A stretch of DNA of 64,000 nucleotides from Pseudomonas sp. Q2-TVG4-2. GTDB lineage: Bacteria; Pseudomonadota; Gammaproteobacteria; Pseudomonadales; Pseudomonadaceae. The notes under the pieces were generated by a model, which was not told the DNA's origin, did no database searches, and worked only from the letters and a program-made list of their open reading frames with translations. Numbering within the stretch: position 1 is the first letter of the stretch; each line of letters begins with the position of its first letter. Positions 39,682 through 47,632 of the stretch are shown here, in pieces. Both the position numbers and the translations under genes were made by a program. The stretch is taken from NCBI RefSeq assembly GCF_013620795.1, contig NZ_LGLW01000004.1, positions 496,001 through 560,000 of the forward strand, given 5' to 3'.

Positions 39682-39709
39682 GGCATTCGGTAACTCACCA
39701 GGTAGTGAG

Positions 39710-40429
39710 CTATATCAGCCAGCCACCAGCCCATACCGCTCGACCCACGATCTGCAGCTCATCCAGCCTGGCCTTCGGCACAATCATGTCCCGGTAGTCC
39801 TTGTTGTGGCTGATGACGTGGATCGCCCCGTCGAACTGGCGCTGCAAGCGTTTAGCGTACAAATGCTCATCCAGCAGCACCACATATACGCCCTCGCCCT
39901 CCAGGGTGTTCCGGCTCTCGTCGATCATGACGGTGTCGCCGTCCTCAATCATGCCGGACATCGAGTCCCCATCGTTGCGCAGCGCTGACAGGGTCGCTGG
40001 GTTCAGGCCTTTCTTGCGCAGCGAGTATCGAGTGAACGCCAGTCGGGTCAGAACCTTGCAGCGCTCGTTCCAGGACCCATGCCCTGCGCTGCACCGGGCG
40101 TCGTACAGCGGGATATACGCGTAAGGATCATCTGATTCCTCTGGCTCGTCAGCCTTCGCACCTCGGTACATGCCACCGGTACCCGTAGCGATCCAGTCCA
40201 ACGACACGCCTTTGCTATAGGCGAGCCGTGCAACGGAATCAATCGCCGGCGTCCCTTCTTCAGCAATCCACCGCTGCAGCGACGACAAAGCCACACCAGC
40301 CGCCTGAGCAGCCCGTTTTCGGGACGAATACAAATCCGCCACGGCCGAAATTCGGGTTCCCATTCCTTCGATAACAAACGGAACCGCCTGTTCCGCTGGC
40401 GAATCTTGTTCCGATTCTTTGTATGCCAT
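39710..40429 (-). CDS. Prophage repressor, LexA-like (HTH + S24 peptidase)
   Basis: 239 residues. The N-terminal part (about 24-80) is a helix-turn-helix (KRAAQAAGVALSSLQRWIAEE). The C-terminal part is an S24/LexA-like self-cleavage domain: probable cleavage bond A115-G116 in ARCSAGHG, nucleophile S156 in GDSMSGM, general base K193 in LYAKRLQ. Such repressors lose function on RecA activation, so the prophage is probably SOS-inducible, unlike Mu itself, whose repressor lacks this domain. The ATG at 40429 was chosen; an in-frame start at MGTRISAV is an alternative. Divergent from ner across an operator-like region. Confidence 0.88.
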   Translation of the reverse strand: MAYKESEQDSPAEQAVPFVIEGMGTRISAVADLYSSRKRAAQAAGVALSSLQRWIAEEGTPAIDSVARLAYSKGVSLDWIATGTGGMYRGAKADEPEESDDPYAYIPLYDARCSAGHGSWNERCKVLTRLAFTRYSLRKKGLNPATLSALRNDGDSMSGMIEDGDTVMIDESRNTLEGEGVYVVLLDEHLYAKRLQRQFDGAIHVISHNKDYRDMIVPKARLDELQIVGRAVWAGGWLI

Positions 40430-40588
40430 TGTTTTTCCTACTAAATCCCGCAAAAGAGAGGGGCGCACGCAAAAAAGAGAATCGGAACTACCGAATACGG
40501 CTTGCTTGTTCCTATTTTCGGGACGATACTATTCCCAAGAACAGGTTAGAAACCCGAAAACGGTAAGGCCCGAAACTTGGAATCAGGC
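40430..40588. promoter_or_regulatory. Repressor/early divergent promoter region with CCCGAAA repeats
   Basis: Between repressor and ner. CCCGAAA occurs at 40553-40559 and 40569-40575, with the inverse TTTCGGG at 40516-40522. A 12-bp stretch TTTTCGGGACGA at 40515-40526 recurs exactly inside the repressor gene at 40316-40327. These are good candidates for repressor and Ner operators. A weak -10 (TACTAT, 40527-40532) lies beside the first site. Confidence 0.5.
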
Positions 40589-40930
40589 ATGAAAAAGTCA
40601 AAAGTTCCCCACGACCCGCTGAAGCGTTGGGAGTGGATCAAATGGCAGCTGCGATCCAATAACAGCTCATTAGCCGAACTCGCACGCGGCCTTGGTGTGG
40701 TTCGCAATGCCATGAACAACGTAAAGCGGCAGCCCTACCCAAGGATGGAGCGAGCGATAGCTAAGGCTCTCGGTATGCGCCCAATCGACATCTGGCCGGA
40801 TCGCTGGATCGATGAATCGACCCCAGTACGGGAGCGCCCGAGCAGATCCGAAACCGCCGCTTTGTATGCGCAAAAGCATAACGCAATGCGTGAGCTTGAA
40901 CACGTTAGCAAGAGCAGAAAGGAACCCTGA
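40589..40930 (+). CDS. ner: Ner-like early transcription regulator
   Basis: 113 residues. The N-terminal domain has the Mu Ner/Nlp fold pattern: DPLKRWEWIKWQLRSNNSSL, then AELARGLGVVRNAMNN as the HTH and PYPRMERAIAKALG as the closing helix, followed by the IWPDRW segment typical of Ner. Ner proteins dampen early transcription and block repressor expression in lytic growth. The C-terminal 40 residues are charged and unassigned. The ATG at 40589 starts MKKSKVPHDPLKRWEW; its ribosome-binding site is weak. First gene of the early operon; A follows 2 bp later. Confidence 0.85.
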   Translation: MKKSKVPHDPLKRWEWIKWQLRSNNSSLAELARGLGVVRNAMNNVKRQPYPRMERAIAKALGMRPIDIWPDRWIDESTPVRERPSRSETAALYAQKHNAMRELEHVSKSRKEP

Positions 40931-40932
40931 TC

Positions 40933-42972
40933 ATGCGTAATTGGTACACAGCGCAAGAGCTGGCTGGGAAGCCAGGAATGCCCGGAACCGAGCGCGGTAT
41001 TCGCAAGCTTGCTGAACGCAACGGCTGGGAAGGCCAACGCCGCCTCGGCAGCAAAGCAATTGAATACGCCTTCGCCGTGCTGCCATCCGAAACCCAGGCC
41101 GCACTGATCGCCGCCTCGGTCGCCAGCGAGGCACCTCCTGCCGCATCCGAACAGCAAGAATCGACACAGCGTGACGCGAAAAACGCATCACGCTTAAACG
41201 AAAAGCAACGCTCAGTCATGACAGCTCGCCTCGCCTTCGTGCGTGAGATCGAGCGTATGAGCCAGACCATCAGCCAACAGCGGGCGATCCTGGCGCTAGT
41301 TGACCTAGCCAAAAACGACCAACTCAGCCCGTACCTGACCGAGCTGCTGGTCCGCGCCAATGATAGGAAGACCAACGACCGCAGCCTTTCCGAGCGGACA
41401 CTCAAGCGTTGGCTGGGTGACTACCGCAAGCAGGGTGAAACCGGCCTGGCGCCGGAACGTGGCGGCAAAGATATGGGCGTGCCGGATTGGGCGAAGGACT
41501 TCCTGCGCTGCTTTCAACGGCCGACCAAGCCCAGCGTTGAAGCCAGCTATGCCGAGTTCTCCGCGAAGTGCCAGGGCGAGCGCCCGAGCATTCACCAGGT
41601 GCGTCGCTTCCTCAACAAACTGAGTCCCGAAGCACGCGAGGCGGGTCGACGCACGCCTCAGGAACTCAAGGCGCTGCAGCCATTTCGCCGCCGCACCACC
41701 AAGAACATGTTCCCGTGCGATGTCTTCACCGCAGACGGCCACAAGTTCGATGCCGAAGTATTGAATCCGCGCACCGGCAAGCCGTACCGCCCCGAAACCA
41801 CCACCGTCATCGACGTGGCCACGCGCCGGATACTCGGCATCTCGATCGGCGAAGCCGAGTCGACCATCGGTGTGATGGACGCCCTGCGCGACGCCATCAC
41901 ACGCGGCGGCATGTTCGCCATCTTTTACGTCGACAACGGATCCGGCTTCGCCAACAGCGCGGTGCGTGAAGTGGTCGATCGCCTCGGCGGCACCATGACC
42001 CATGCCCTGCCATACAACAGCCAGGCGCGAGGGCTGATCGAGCGCGTCCACCAGACCATATGGGTCAACGCAGCCAAGAAGCTCACCAGCTACATCGGCG
42101 CCGACATGGACAAGCACGCCGGTACCAAGGTGCACCGCGTCAGCCGCAAGCAGCTCCGCGAGACCGGCACCACCCGTTTGCTGCCCACGTTCAGCGAGTT
42201 CATGTCCGGCGTCGAGTTCGAGATCGAGGCCTACAACGACCGGCCCCACCGGGGCCTGGAAAAGATCCGCGATCCAGAGACCGGCAAGCTGCGCCCCATG
42301 AGCCCCAACGAGGCCTGGGAAGCGGCGCGGGCCGAAGGCTGGGAACCGATGCTGGCTCCAGCCGAGCTGGTTCACGACCTGATGCGGCCGCAAGTCATCC
42401 GCCCGACACGCCGTGGCGAAGTCACCTGGGCCAACCAGCGCTACTTCCTGGACGCGCTGCGCGATCTGCACGGCGAAGAGATCCGGGTGGCCTACGACGT
42501 GCGCGACGCCTCGCGTGTCTGGGTAAGAACGCTGGAAGGCGAGCTGCTCGGCGAGGCACTGCTTGACGGCAACGCCAGCGACTACATGCCCAAGCCGCTG
42601 ATCGAGCAAGCCTATGAGAAGCGCGAGCAAGGCCAGATGAAACGCGCCCTGGACAAACTCGAAACGCTCACCGGCAAGCGAGTGGAAATGATCGCACCGA
42701 CCTCGGCGCCATCCGCCCAGCTCAGCGGCGAGCAGATGGCCGCTGCCCGCCAGTTCGCCATCGATCTCGCACCAACCGCCATCGACTTCCAGCTGCCCGG
42801 CGATAGCGTTGCCCGCTACCGCCTGTGGAAAGAACTGGAAGCGAAGACCCAAACGGGCGCTGAGCTGACCACCGGGGAAGCCCGCTGGCACGCGCATTAC
42901 CCGAGCCGGCAAGAGTGGCAATCAATGAAAGATTTGTTCGACGCGGACCCAAGCCAACAGGCCCGCGCGTAA
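40933..42972 (+). CDS. A: Mu-type DDE transposase (protein A)
   Basis: 679 residues (MuA 663). The N-terminal winged helix (WYTAQELAGKPGMPGTERGI) is followed by end-binding helical domains and the RNase H-like core with D268 in FTADGHKFD, D334 in FYVDNGSGF and E370 in RGLIERVHQT. The core is followed by the beta-barrel domain and a C-terminal region that in Mu contacts MuB and ClpX. It inserts the phage genome by replicative transposition. AAAGGAA precedes the start. All catalytic residues are present, so it should be functional. Confidence 0.95.
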   Translation: MRNWYTAQELAGKPGMPGTERGIRKLAERNGWEGQRRLGSKAIEYAFAVLPSETQAALIAASVASEAPPAASEQQESTQRDAKNASRLNEKQRSVMTARLAFVREIERMSQTISQQRAILALVDLAKNDQLSPYLTELLVRANDRKTNDRSLSERTLKRWLGDYRKQGETGLAPERGGKDMGVPDWAKDFLRCFQRPTKPSVEASYAEFSAKCQGERPSIHQVRRFLNKLSPEAREAGRRTPQELKALQPFRRRTTKNMFPCDVFTADGHKFDAEVLNPRTGKPYRPETTTVIDVATRRILGISIGEAESTIGVMDALRDAITRGGMFAIFYVDNGSGFANSAVREVVDRLGGTMTHALPYNSQARGLIERVHQTIWVNAAKKLTSYIGADMDKHAGTKVHRVSRKQLRETGTTRLLPTFSEFMSGVEFEIEAYNDRPHRGLEKIRDPETGKLRPMSPNEAWEAARAEGWEPMLAPAELVHDLMRPQVIRPTRRGEVTWANQRYFLDALRDLHGEEIRVAYDVRDASRVWVRTLEGELLGEALLDGNASDYMPKPLIEQAYEKREQGQMKRALDKLETLTGKRVEMIAPTSAPSAQLSGEQMAAARQFAIDLAPTAIDFQLPGDSVARYRLWKELEAKTQTGAELTTGEARWHAHYPSRQEWQSMKDLFDADPSQQARA

Positions 42973-42982
42973 CACAACCGGC

Positions 42983-42998
42983 CTCGGGGGAGGCCACA
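42983..42998 (+). repeat. Short hairpin between A and B
   Basis: GGCCTC and GAGGCC with a short G-rich loop, directly upstream of the B gene's ribosome-binding site (AAGGAGA). It may modulate B translation or partly terminate; no U-run. Confidence 0.35.
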
Positions 42999-43009
42999 AG
43001 GAGAGCAGT

Positions 43010-43738
43010 ATGAGTGTTAGCAAAATCGTTGCACTTACAAACGTAGGTCTTCTAGCCAGTGCCATCGAACGTGCGCAATCACGGCCGATGGGACTGCCGG
43101 GGCTGGTCGCCATGTATGGCGCAAGTGGACTCGGTAAGAGCGTCGGTGCCGCCTTCGCGGCCAACCGCTACCGCGCCTACTACGTCGAATGCCGGGACAC
43201 CTGGAGCAAGAAGGCATTCTTGCAGGCGATCCTGCGCGAAATGTCGGTGCTACCGGGGCGCACCCTTTCCGACATGGTCGACCAGGTCGCCGAGCAGCTG
43301 TCGCGCAGCGGCCGACCCCTGATCATCGACGACGTCCAGTACTTGCTGGACAAGGCGGTGGCCAACGTACTGACCGATATCTACAACGCGAGCCAAGGCA
43401 CCCTGGTCTTAATCGGTGAAGAGCGCGTCCCGACCAGCCTGGCCAAGCTGGAGCGGCTGCACAACCGAGTACTTGAATGGGTACCTGCGCAGCCAGCCAC
43501 TCTTGAAGACATGCAGGCACTAGCTGCCGCCAGTTATCCGAAGCTGCAGATCGAAGATGCATTGCTGGAGGATCTGCGCAAAGCGGTCCACGGTTGCCTG
43601 CGCCGCGTGGCGGTCAACCTCTACCGCATCTACTCCGAGGCCGAAGCCATCGGCCTTGACGCCGTCGATCTCCAGCAGTGGAAACAGCTCGGGCGGGGTT
43701 GGTTTACCGGCGAGGCGCCAGCTCGGAGGCGCGCGTAA
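43010..43738 (+). CDS. B: Transposition target-capture ATPase (protein B)
   Basis: 242 residues (MuB 312, so shorter, lacking most of the MuB N-terminal HTH domain). Walker A is GASGLGKS at 37-44 and Walker B LIIDDVQ at 104-110. MuB coats target DNA, stimulates A and gives target immunity. AAGGAG lies upstream. The stop overlaps the next start (TAATG). Confidence 0.92.
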   Translation: MSVSKIVALTNVGLLASAIERAQSRPMGLPGLVAMYGASGLGKSVGAAFAANRYRAYYVECRDTWSKKAFLQAILREMSVLPGRTLSDMVDQVAEQLSRSGRPLIIDDVQYLLDKAVANVLTDIYNASQGTLVLIGEERVPTSLAKLERLHNRVLEWVPAQPATLEDMQALAAASYPKLQIEDALLEDLRKAVHGCLRRVAVNLYRIYSEAEAIGLDAVDLQQWKQLGRGWFTGEAPARRRA

Positions 43739-44352
43739 TGGCTGGCCGTAAGCCTATTCATCTGGAGATGAAGGGCACCAAAGACAATCGCCAGCTGATC
43801 TGGGAAGCCGTACGGGGCGAGCGGCGGCCGTTCACCGTCCAGCAAATCGCCTGGGCCGTCGACTTGGACCTGGAGACGACCCGCTACTGCATCCAAGGGC
43901 TGCAGCGCGCCGGCTTCATCGGGATCGCAGGGGAAAAGGCAACCCGAGGAAAAGAGCAGTTCCTGGAGCTGATCAAAGACTGCGGCGTCGAAGCGCCTCC
44001 TATCACTCGCTCCGGCAAGCCCAGCGTGATCGGCATGGGTACCGAAGCCATGTGGCGCAGTTTGCGGATCCTCGGCGAGGTGTCCGCCGATGAGCTGGCG
44101 GCGCAGGCCTCCGTCTCGGCGAAGACAACGCAACGGACCGCGTCCAGCTATCTGCTCTGGCTCCATCGCGCCGGCTATGTCATCGAGATTTCAGCAGCCG
44201 CGAGCGGCCCGCGAGGGCGCACTGCGCGCTATCGCTTGGCACCAGGCAAGTACACCGGCCCTCGCGCCCCGATGATTCAGCGCATCGGCCAGCTGTACGA
44301 CCCGAATCTTGGCGCAGTTGTTTACAGCCAAACGGAAGGAGCCCAGGCATGA
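43738..44352 (+). CDS. Early-region winged-helix protein
   Basis: 204 residues, start overlapping the B stop by one base. Two winged-helix-like segments can be seen: FTVQQIAWAVDLDLETTRYC / LQRAGFI near the N-terminus and VSADELAAQASVSAKTTQRT / LHRAGYVI near residue 110. Probably a DNA-binding protein of the Mu-like early operon; exact role unknown. Confidence 0.65.
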   Translation: MAGRKPIHLEMKGTKDNRQLIWEAVRGERRPFTVQQIAWAVDLDLETTRYCIQGLQRAGFIGIAGEKATRGKEQFLELIKDCGVEAPPITRSGKPSVIGMGTEAMWRSLRILGEVSADELAAQASVSAKTTQRTASSYLLWLHRAGYVIEISAAASGPRGRTARYRLAPGKYTGPRAPMIQRIGQLYDPNLGAVVYSQTEGAQA

Positions 44353-44741
44353 CCGCCATCCGCCAAACAGTTGAAGAAGCCTGGGGCGGCGAGCCGCCCT
44401 TGTGGATCGGCCTGCTAGCGGCCGAAGTCGAGCGCAGCAACATGACCGTCGCGGCGCGCCGCATCGGCATGAACCGCGCCACCGTCAGTACGGCCCTGCG
44501 CAACTGCTACCCGTCCAACAGCACGGCCGGCGTTGAACGCCGTGTGCTCGATGCGCTGGGCCAGCTGGACTGCCCGGCCCTGGAATCGACCATCACGCTC
44601 ATCCAGTGCCAAACATTCCGCGAAAGGCCCGCCCCAACGCATAACCCAATGGCCATGCAGCACTGGCGCGCCTGCCAGCACTGCACGAACAACCCTACCT
44701 GCAACAGCAAGGAGTCGGCCCATGCACGCCAGCATCAGTGA
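44349..44741 (+). CDS. Early-region HTH protein with C-terminal Cys motif
   Basis: 130 residues. An HTH segment NMTVAARRIGMNRATVSTAL lies near residue 31. The C-terminal end has CQHCTNNPTC, a probable metal-binding knuckle. It overlaps its upstream neighbour by 4 bp and its downstream neighbour by 20 bp. Role in the phage unknown. Confidence 0.65.
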   Translation: MTAIRQTVEEAWGGEPPLWIGLLAAEVERSNMTVAARRIGMNRATVSTALRNCYPSNSTAGVERRVLDALGQLDCPALESTITLIQCQTFRERPAPTHNPMAMQHWRACQHCTNNPTCNSKESAHARQHQ

Positions 44742-45039
44742 AAAGCCGCTGAAAGTCCTAACGCCCCTGCTAGCCGGCTCCTTGCGCGCCTTCAACGACG
44801 CCGCTCGCACGCTGCGCCGCCTGGAGGTCCGCCTCAACCACTTCGACCCGACCGGTAACCGCCTGACCATCGACGCAGAGGGTGGCCGTCGGCTGCTCCA
44901 ACAGCGCCTGGTGGACGGCTTCACCCGTTCCGCCAGCGCTGGCAGCACCAAGTACACCGTCCAGTTCATGGGCGTAACCCTCGAATGGCGCGAAGCCATC
45001 AGCTACACCCGCCCCGAAGAATGGGCAACCACACACTAG
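44722..45039 (+). CDS. Small early prophage protein
   Basis: 105 residues (MHASISEKPLKVLTPLL). AAGGAG lies seven bases upstream of the ATG, which overlaps the preceding gene. It is rich in Arg and Thr, without recognised domain. Confidence 0.6.
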   Translation: MHASISEKPLKVLTPLLAGSLRAFNDAARTLRRLEVRLNHFDPTGNRLTIDAEGGRRLLQQRLVDGFTRSASAGSTKYTVQFMGVTLEWREAISYTRPEEWATTH

Positions 45040-45051
45040 GAGCAACACCGC

Positions 45052-45669
45052 ATGACCATTCAACAGATACCCGCCGGGTTCCGGCAAAACGGCCAGGGCC
45101 ACCTGATCCCGGAAAGCTTGATCAAGCCAATCGACCAGGAGCGCGACCGCCTGGTGCGTCACCTGGTCGACCGTGCCAGCGAGCTGAGCAGCGAGCTACG
45201 CGAGTTCAAGCAGGTCGCCTTCGGTGACATCAAGGCCTTCATCGAAATGAGCTTCGAGGAATACGGCGCCCGCGTCGGCGGCAAGAAGGGCAACGTCACC
45301 CTGCTCAGCTTCGACGGCCGCTACAAGATTCAACTGGCCGTACAGGAAAGCATCGTCCTGGACGAGCGCCTGCAGGCGGCACGCGCACTGATCGACGAAT
45401 GCCTGCGCGACTGGACCGAGGGCGCCCGTCCCGAAGTCGTCACGCTGGTCAACGACGCCTTCCGCGCCGACACCAAGGGCGAGATCCGCACCGCCCGCGT
45501 CCTCGCCCTGCGTCGCCTGGAGATCGGGGACGAGCGCTGGCAGCGCGCCATGAAGGCCATCGGCGAGGCCTGCCAGGTGGTCGGTTCGAAATCCTACATC
45601 CGCATCTATGAGCGCCTGGGCGACACCGACCAGTACCAGCCCATCAGCCTCGACATCGCGGGGGTGTGA
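45052..45669 (+). CDS. DUF3164 family protein of Mu-like phages
   Basis: 205 residues. The pattern KPIDQERDRLVRHLVDRASE, then SFDGRYKIQLAVQES and ARVLALRRLEI matches DUF3164, a family found almost only in transposable phages and placed where Mu carries gam. The function is unknown; a replication or recombination role is inferred from position. Confidence 0.8.
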   Translation: MTIQQIPAGFRQNGQGHLIPESLIKPIDQERDRLVRHLVDRASELSSELREFKQVAFGDIKAFIEMSFEEYGARVGGKKGNVTLLSFDGRYKIQLAVQESIVLDERLQAARALIDECLRDWTEGARPEVVTLVNDAFRADTKGEIRTARVLALRRLEIGDERWQRAMKAIGEACQVVGSKSYIRIYERLGDTDQYQPISLDIAGV

Positions 45670-45670
45670 G

Positions 45671-45889
45671 ATGGCCATGATCGAAGAACGCGAACCATAC
45701 CGGCGCGGCAAGCGGCCCGAAGATGGAATGGATCTGCCGGAGGGCAAGACCTGCGGTGACTGCGTGCATTGTCGCCGCTGCACTCTGATGTTCGGGCATA
45801 TCCCGGCTGACGAGGTTTGCGACTGGTTTCCGTCTCGGTTCGCTGCGTCGCGCCAAAGCGCTTCACTCGACCGGAAGGAGGGATGCTGA
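45671..45889 (+). CDS. Small Cys-rich prophage protein
   Basis: 72 residues. CGDCVHCRRC followed by a fourth Cys in EVCDWFP makes a likely zinc knuckle. Small proteins of this type are common in early operons of Mu-like phages. It begins one base after the DUF3164 stop. Confidence 0.65.
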   Translation: MAMIEEREPYRRGKRPEDGMDLPEGKTCGDCVHCRRCTLMFGHIPADEVCDWFPSRFAASRQSASLDRKEGC

Positions 45890-45890
45890 C

Positions 45891-46346
45891 ATGCAGCGCT
45901 ATCACCAACCCAGCGTAAATGCCTTGCCTACGTGTCCAGCTCATCTGGAGACAGAAAGCCAGCGCCTGGCCGAAGCCACCGAAGCGTTTCTCGCCAAGGG
46001 CGGCCAGATCCAGGCCGTCGGCAATCAGATGAAAGACAGCTATCCGGCGTTCGTCATCAACCCGGCGAAGACGCCGGTCTACGCCCACCTGTTCGAGCAC
46101 GCGAAGGCGCTTTCGGCCTTTCCTGTTCCGATCGAGACGTTGCGTGTTTTGCCGGAGCCGTCAGCGGTAGCTGCTCAGCCAGAGGCGGACCAGGTGCAAC
46201 TCAGCGATGCCCAACTGGCCGGCAAGGTTATGGCCAAGGACATGGTCGGGCACCCGCCCAAGCGCATCGGCGAGCAGCTGAACCTGAGTGAGAAGAAGGT
46301 TCGGCAGCTCTGCCGCGATTACAACATCACCGTCCGCCAGCGCTAG
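45891..46346 (+). CDS. Prophage protein with C-terminal HTH
   Basis: 151 residues. The last 40 residues form an HTH-like segment (PPKRIGEQLNLSEKKVRQLC followed by RDYNITVRQ); the first 60 are helical. Possibly a regulator or DNA-binding adaptor of the early operon. Confidence 0.6.
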   Translation: MQRYHQPSVNALPTCPAHLETESQRLAEATEAFLAKGGQIQAVGNQMKDSYPAFVINPAKTPVYAHLFEHAKALSAFPVPIETLRVLPEPSAVAAQPEADQVQLSDAQLAGKVMAKDMVGHPPKRIGEQLNLSEKKVRQLCRDYNITVRQR

Positions 46347-46354
46347 GAGGCCCC

Positions 46355-46582
46355 ATGGCCGAGTACACGATCACCATTAAAGACGAAGACGACGGCGTGT
46401 CGATCCAGATGGCAGGCCCCGCCGTAGCAGATAGCACCGCCAACGCGCTGACCCAGGGGCTGCTCGGCATCGCCCCACGGCTGCTGGCCAAGGTCGCGCT
46501 GGAAAAGCTGCAGCCGTGCCAGTGCGAGCGCTGCAAGGCCGAGCGCAACGCACCCGCCAACCCCAACACCACGATCCACTAA
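46355..46582 (+). CDS. Small prophage protein with CxCxxC motif
   Basis: 75 residues. It starts MAEYTITIKDEDDGVSIQMA and ends with a Cys motif PCQCERCKAER. AGGAGG precedes the ATG. No known family. Confidence 0.6.
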   Translation: MAEYTITIKDEDDGVSIQMAGPAVADSTANALTQGLLGIAPRLLAKVALEKLQPCQCERCKAERNAPANPNTTIH

Positions 46583-46593
46583 GGAGCAACACC

Positions 46594-46887
46594 ATGACCC
46601 TGACCAAACAAGCCCTGATCGAAACCATCACCCAGGAACTGGGTGCGAGCGGCACACCCATCAGCAAAACCCAGGTCGATGCCGTCCTGGTGCGCTACTC
46701 CATGGTTGCGGCACGCACCCTGCACAACGGCGGCGACGTACCGCTGCCGGGCCTGGGCAAACTCAAGGCCAGCCATCGAGCCGCCCGCCCTGGTCGCAAT
46801 CCCAGCACCGGTGAGGTGATCGAGATTCCCGCCAAGTACGGCGTGAAGTTCACCCCGGCCAAGTCGCTCCTGGACACCCTCAACTAA
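46594..46887 (+). CDS. HU/IHF-family DNA-binding protein
   Basis: 97 residues. The DNABII fold is recognisable: MTLTKQALIETITQEL, then VPLPGLGKLKASHRAARPGR (the beta-arm with the NPSTGEVIEIP motif). HU is needed for Mu transpososome assembly in E. coli, so a phage copy is sensible. AAGGAG lies seven bases upstream. The stop codon is immediately followed by a hammerhead-like element. Confidence 0.9.
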   Translation: MTLTKQALIETITQELGASGTPISKTQVDAVLVRYSMVAARTLHNGGDVPLPGLGKLKASHRAARPGRNPSTGEVIEIPAKYGVKFTPAKSLLDTLN

Positions 46888-46944
46888 GCGAAACCGCCCC
46901 GGCCGGGGCGGTCTGCCGGGCGTGGTGGCCCGGTACTGATGAGC
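46888..46944 (+). ncRNA. Candidate hammerhead ribozyme, copy 1
   Basis: Reading from the HU stop: CGAAA (46889-46893); stem III ACCGCCCC/GGGGCGGT (46893-46900 with 46905-46912); UC ending at C46913, the expected cleavage site; stem I TGCCGGGC/GCCCGGTA (46914-46921 with 46928-46935); then CTGATGAG (46936-46943). The invariant G10.1-C11.1 pair is G46943-C46889, and C46944-G46888 adds one more. This is the complete hammerhead core in the circular permutation with open stem II (type II). Stem II is only 2 bp, the weak point. The next gene's GAGGA follows at once. Confidence 0.75.
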
Positions 46945-46957
46945 AGCCGAGGAAGCA

Positions 46958-47632
46958 ATGGATCACAAGAAGGCCCTGGAAAAGATTAAGAAGTGCCTGC
47001 GGCTCGCCGCAAGCAGCAACCCGCACGAGTCCGCCGCAGCCATGCGCCAGGCGCGTGCACTGATGGAGAAGTACCAGGTCGGCGAAGCTGACGTACTGAT
47101 AGCCGACGTGCTGGAAGTCGGTGCGCGCAGCGGCTCGAAGGTGAACCCGCCGCAGTGGGAGGCCAATCTGGCCGGCACCGTAGCGCGAGCCTACAGCTGC
47201 CGCGTCATCTTTATCGCCGGCCCCGGCGACTGGTCATTCATCGGCGAGATGGCCGAGATAGCGGGCTACGCCATGACCGTGCTGCTGCGGCAGGTGAGGC
47301 AGGCCCGCCGCGACTACATCGCCGACACGCTGAAGCGCTGCAAAACGGCGACCAAGACCCGCCGCGCCGACGTCTTCTGCGATGCGTGGGTATGGTCGGT
47401 TAGAACCAAGGTTCAGGAATTCGCGGGCAGCCAGGCGCCATCGGCAGCCGTTGAGGCATACATCCGCAAGCATCACCCCGAACTGGAAAGCGGTAAGGCC
47501 AACGACCGCAACGCCACCAAGGGCAAGTTGAGCAATCGCGCGATCAATGACGCAGCCAATGGAATCCGCGCCGCCACAGGCGTCCAGCTCAACCATGGCG
47601 TGGATGGCCAGGCGCCCCTGGCATTGCACTGA
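46958..47632 (+). CDS. DUF2786 family prophage protein
   Basis: 224 residues. The N-terminal segment KIKKCLRLAASSNPHESAAA / MRQARALMEKYQVGEADV is the DUF2786 signature (a small helical domain), followed by a longer domain common to such phage proteins. Function unknown. Remarkably, it is bracketed by two hammerhead-like repeats: one ends 14 bp before its ATG and the other begins directly after its stop. Confidence 0.8.
   Translation: MDHKKALEKIKKCLRLAASSNPHESAAAMRQARALMEKYQVGEADVLIADVLEVGARSGSKVNPPQWEANLAGTVARAYSCRVIFIAGPGDWSFIGEMAEIAGYAMTVLLRQVRQARRDYIADTLKRCKTATKTRRADVFCDAWVWSVRTKVQEFAGSQAPSAAVEAYIRKHHPELESGKANDRNATKGKLSNRAINDAANGIRAATGVQLNHGVDGQAPLALH

Larger units (their letters stand above)
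39490..39682 (+). ncRNA. Candidate structured RNA with short leader ORF at the prophage left end
   Basis: A closing stem TGGCACTGG (39511-39519) / CCAGTGCCA (39611-39619) encloses local hairpins: CCGGA/TCCGG (39533-39546), CTGG/CCAG (39563-39573), GGTGA/TCACC (39556-39591) and GGCCCG/CGGGCC (39596-39612). It ends in a terminator-like hairpin GAGCCCGC/GCGGGCTC (39657-39678) with TTT. The same stretch carries a 16-codon ORF at 39510-39560 (MALGGEACRKNPDKAG) with a strong GGAGG seven to eight bases upstream. It matches no riboswitch class I know. Strand was chosen from the ORF and terminator. Confidence 0.4.
39264..39709. other. Non-coding stretch at the host/prophage junction
   Basis: 446 bp without a conventional gene. 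From left to right it holds a possible minus-strand promoter (39284-39312) containing a perfect TTGACATGTCAA palindrome, about 170 bp with nothing recognised, then a structured element with a 16-codon ORF (39490-39682). The prophage left terminus should lie in here. Confidence 0.5.

Noticed and set aside
39264..39709. Exact prophage left terminus
   Set aside because: Several TG starts are possible, but without the right end and target duplication none can be chosen.
41305..42921. 538-codon minus-strand frame over the transposase
   Set aside because: Shadow of transposase A, whose DDE residues and domains are all present.
46893..46912. Perfect GC palindrome as a terminator
   Set aside because: No U-run follows; it fits better as stem III of the ribozyme, and the second copy lacks the perfect palindrome.
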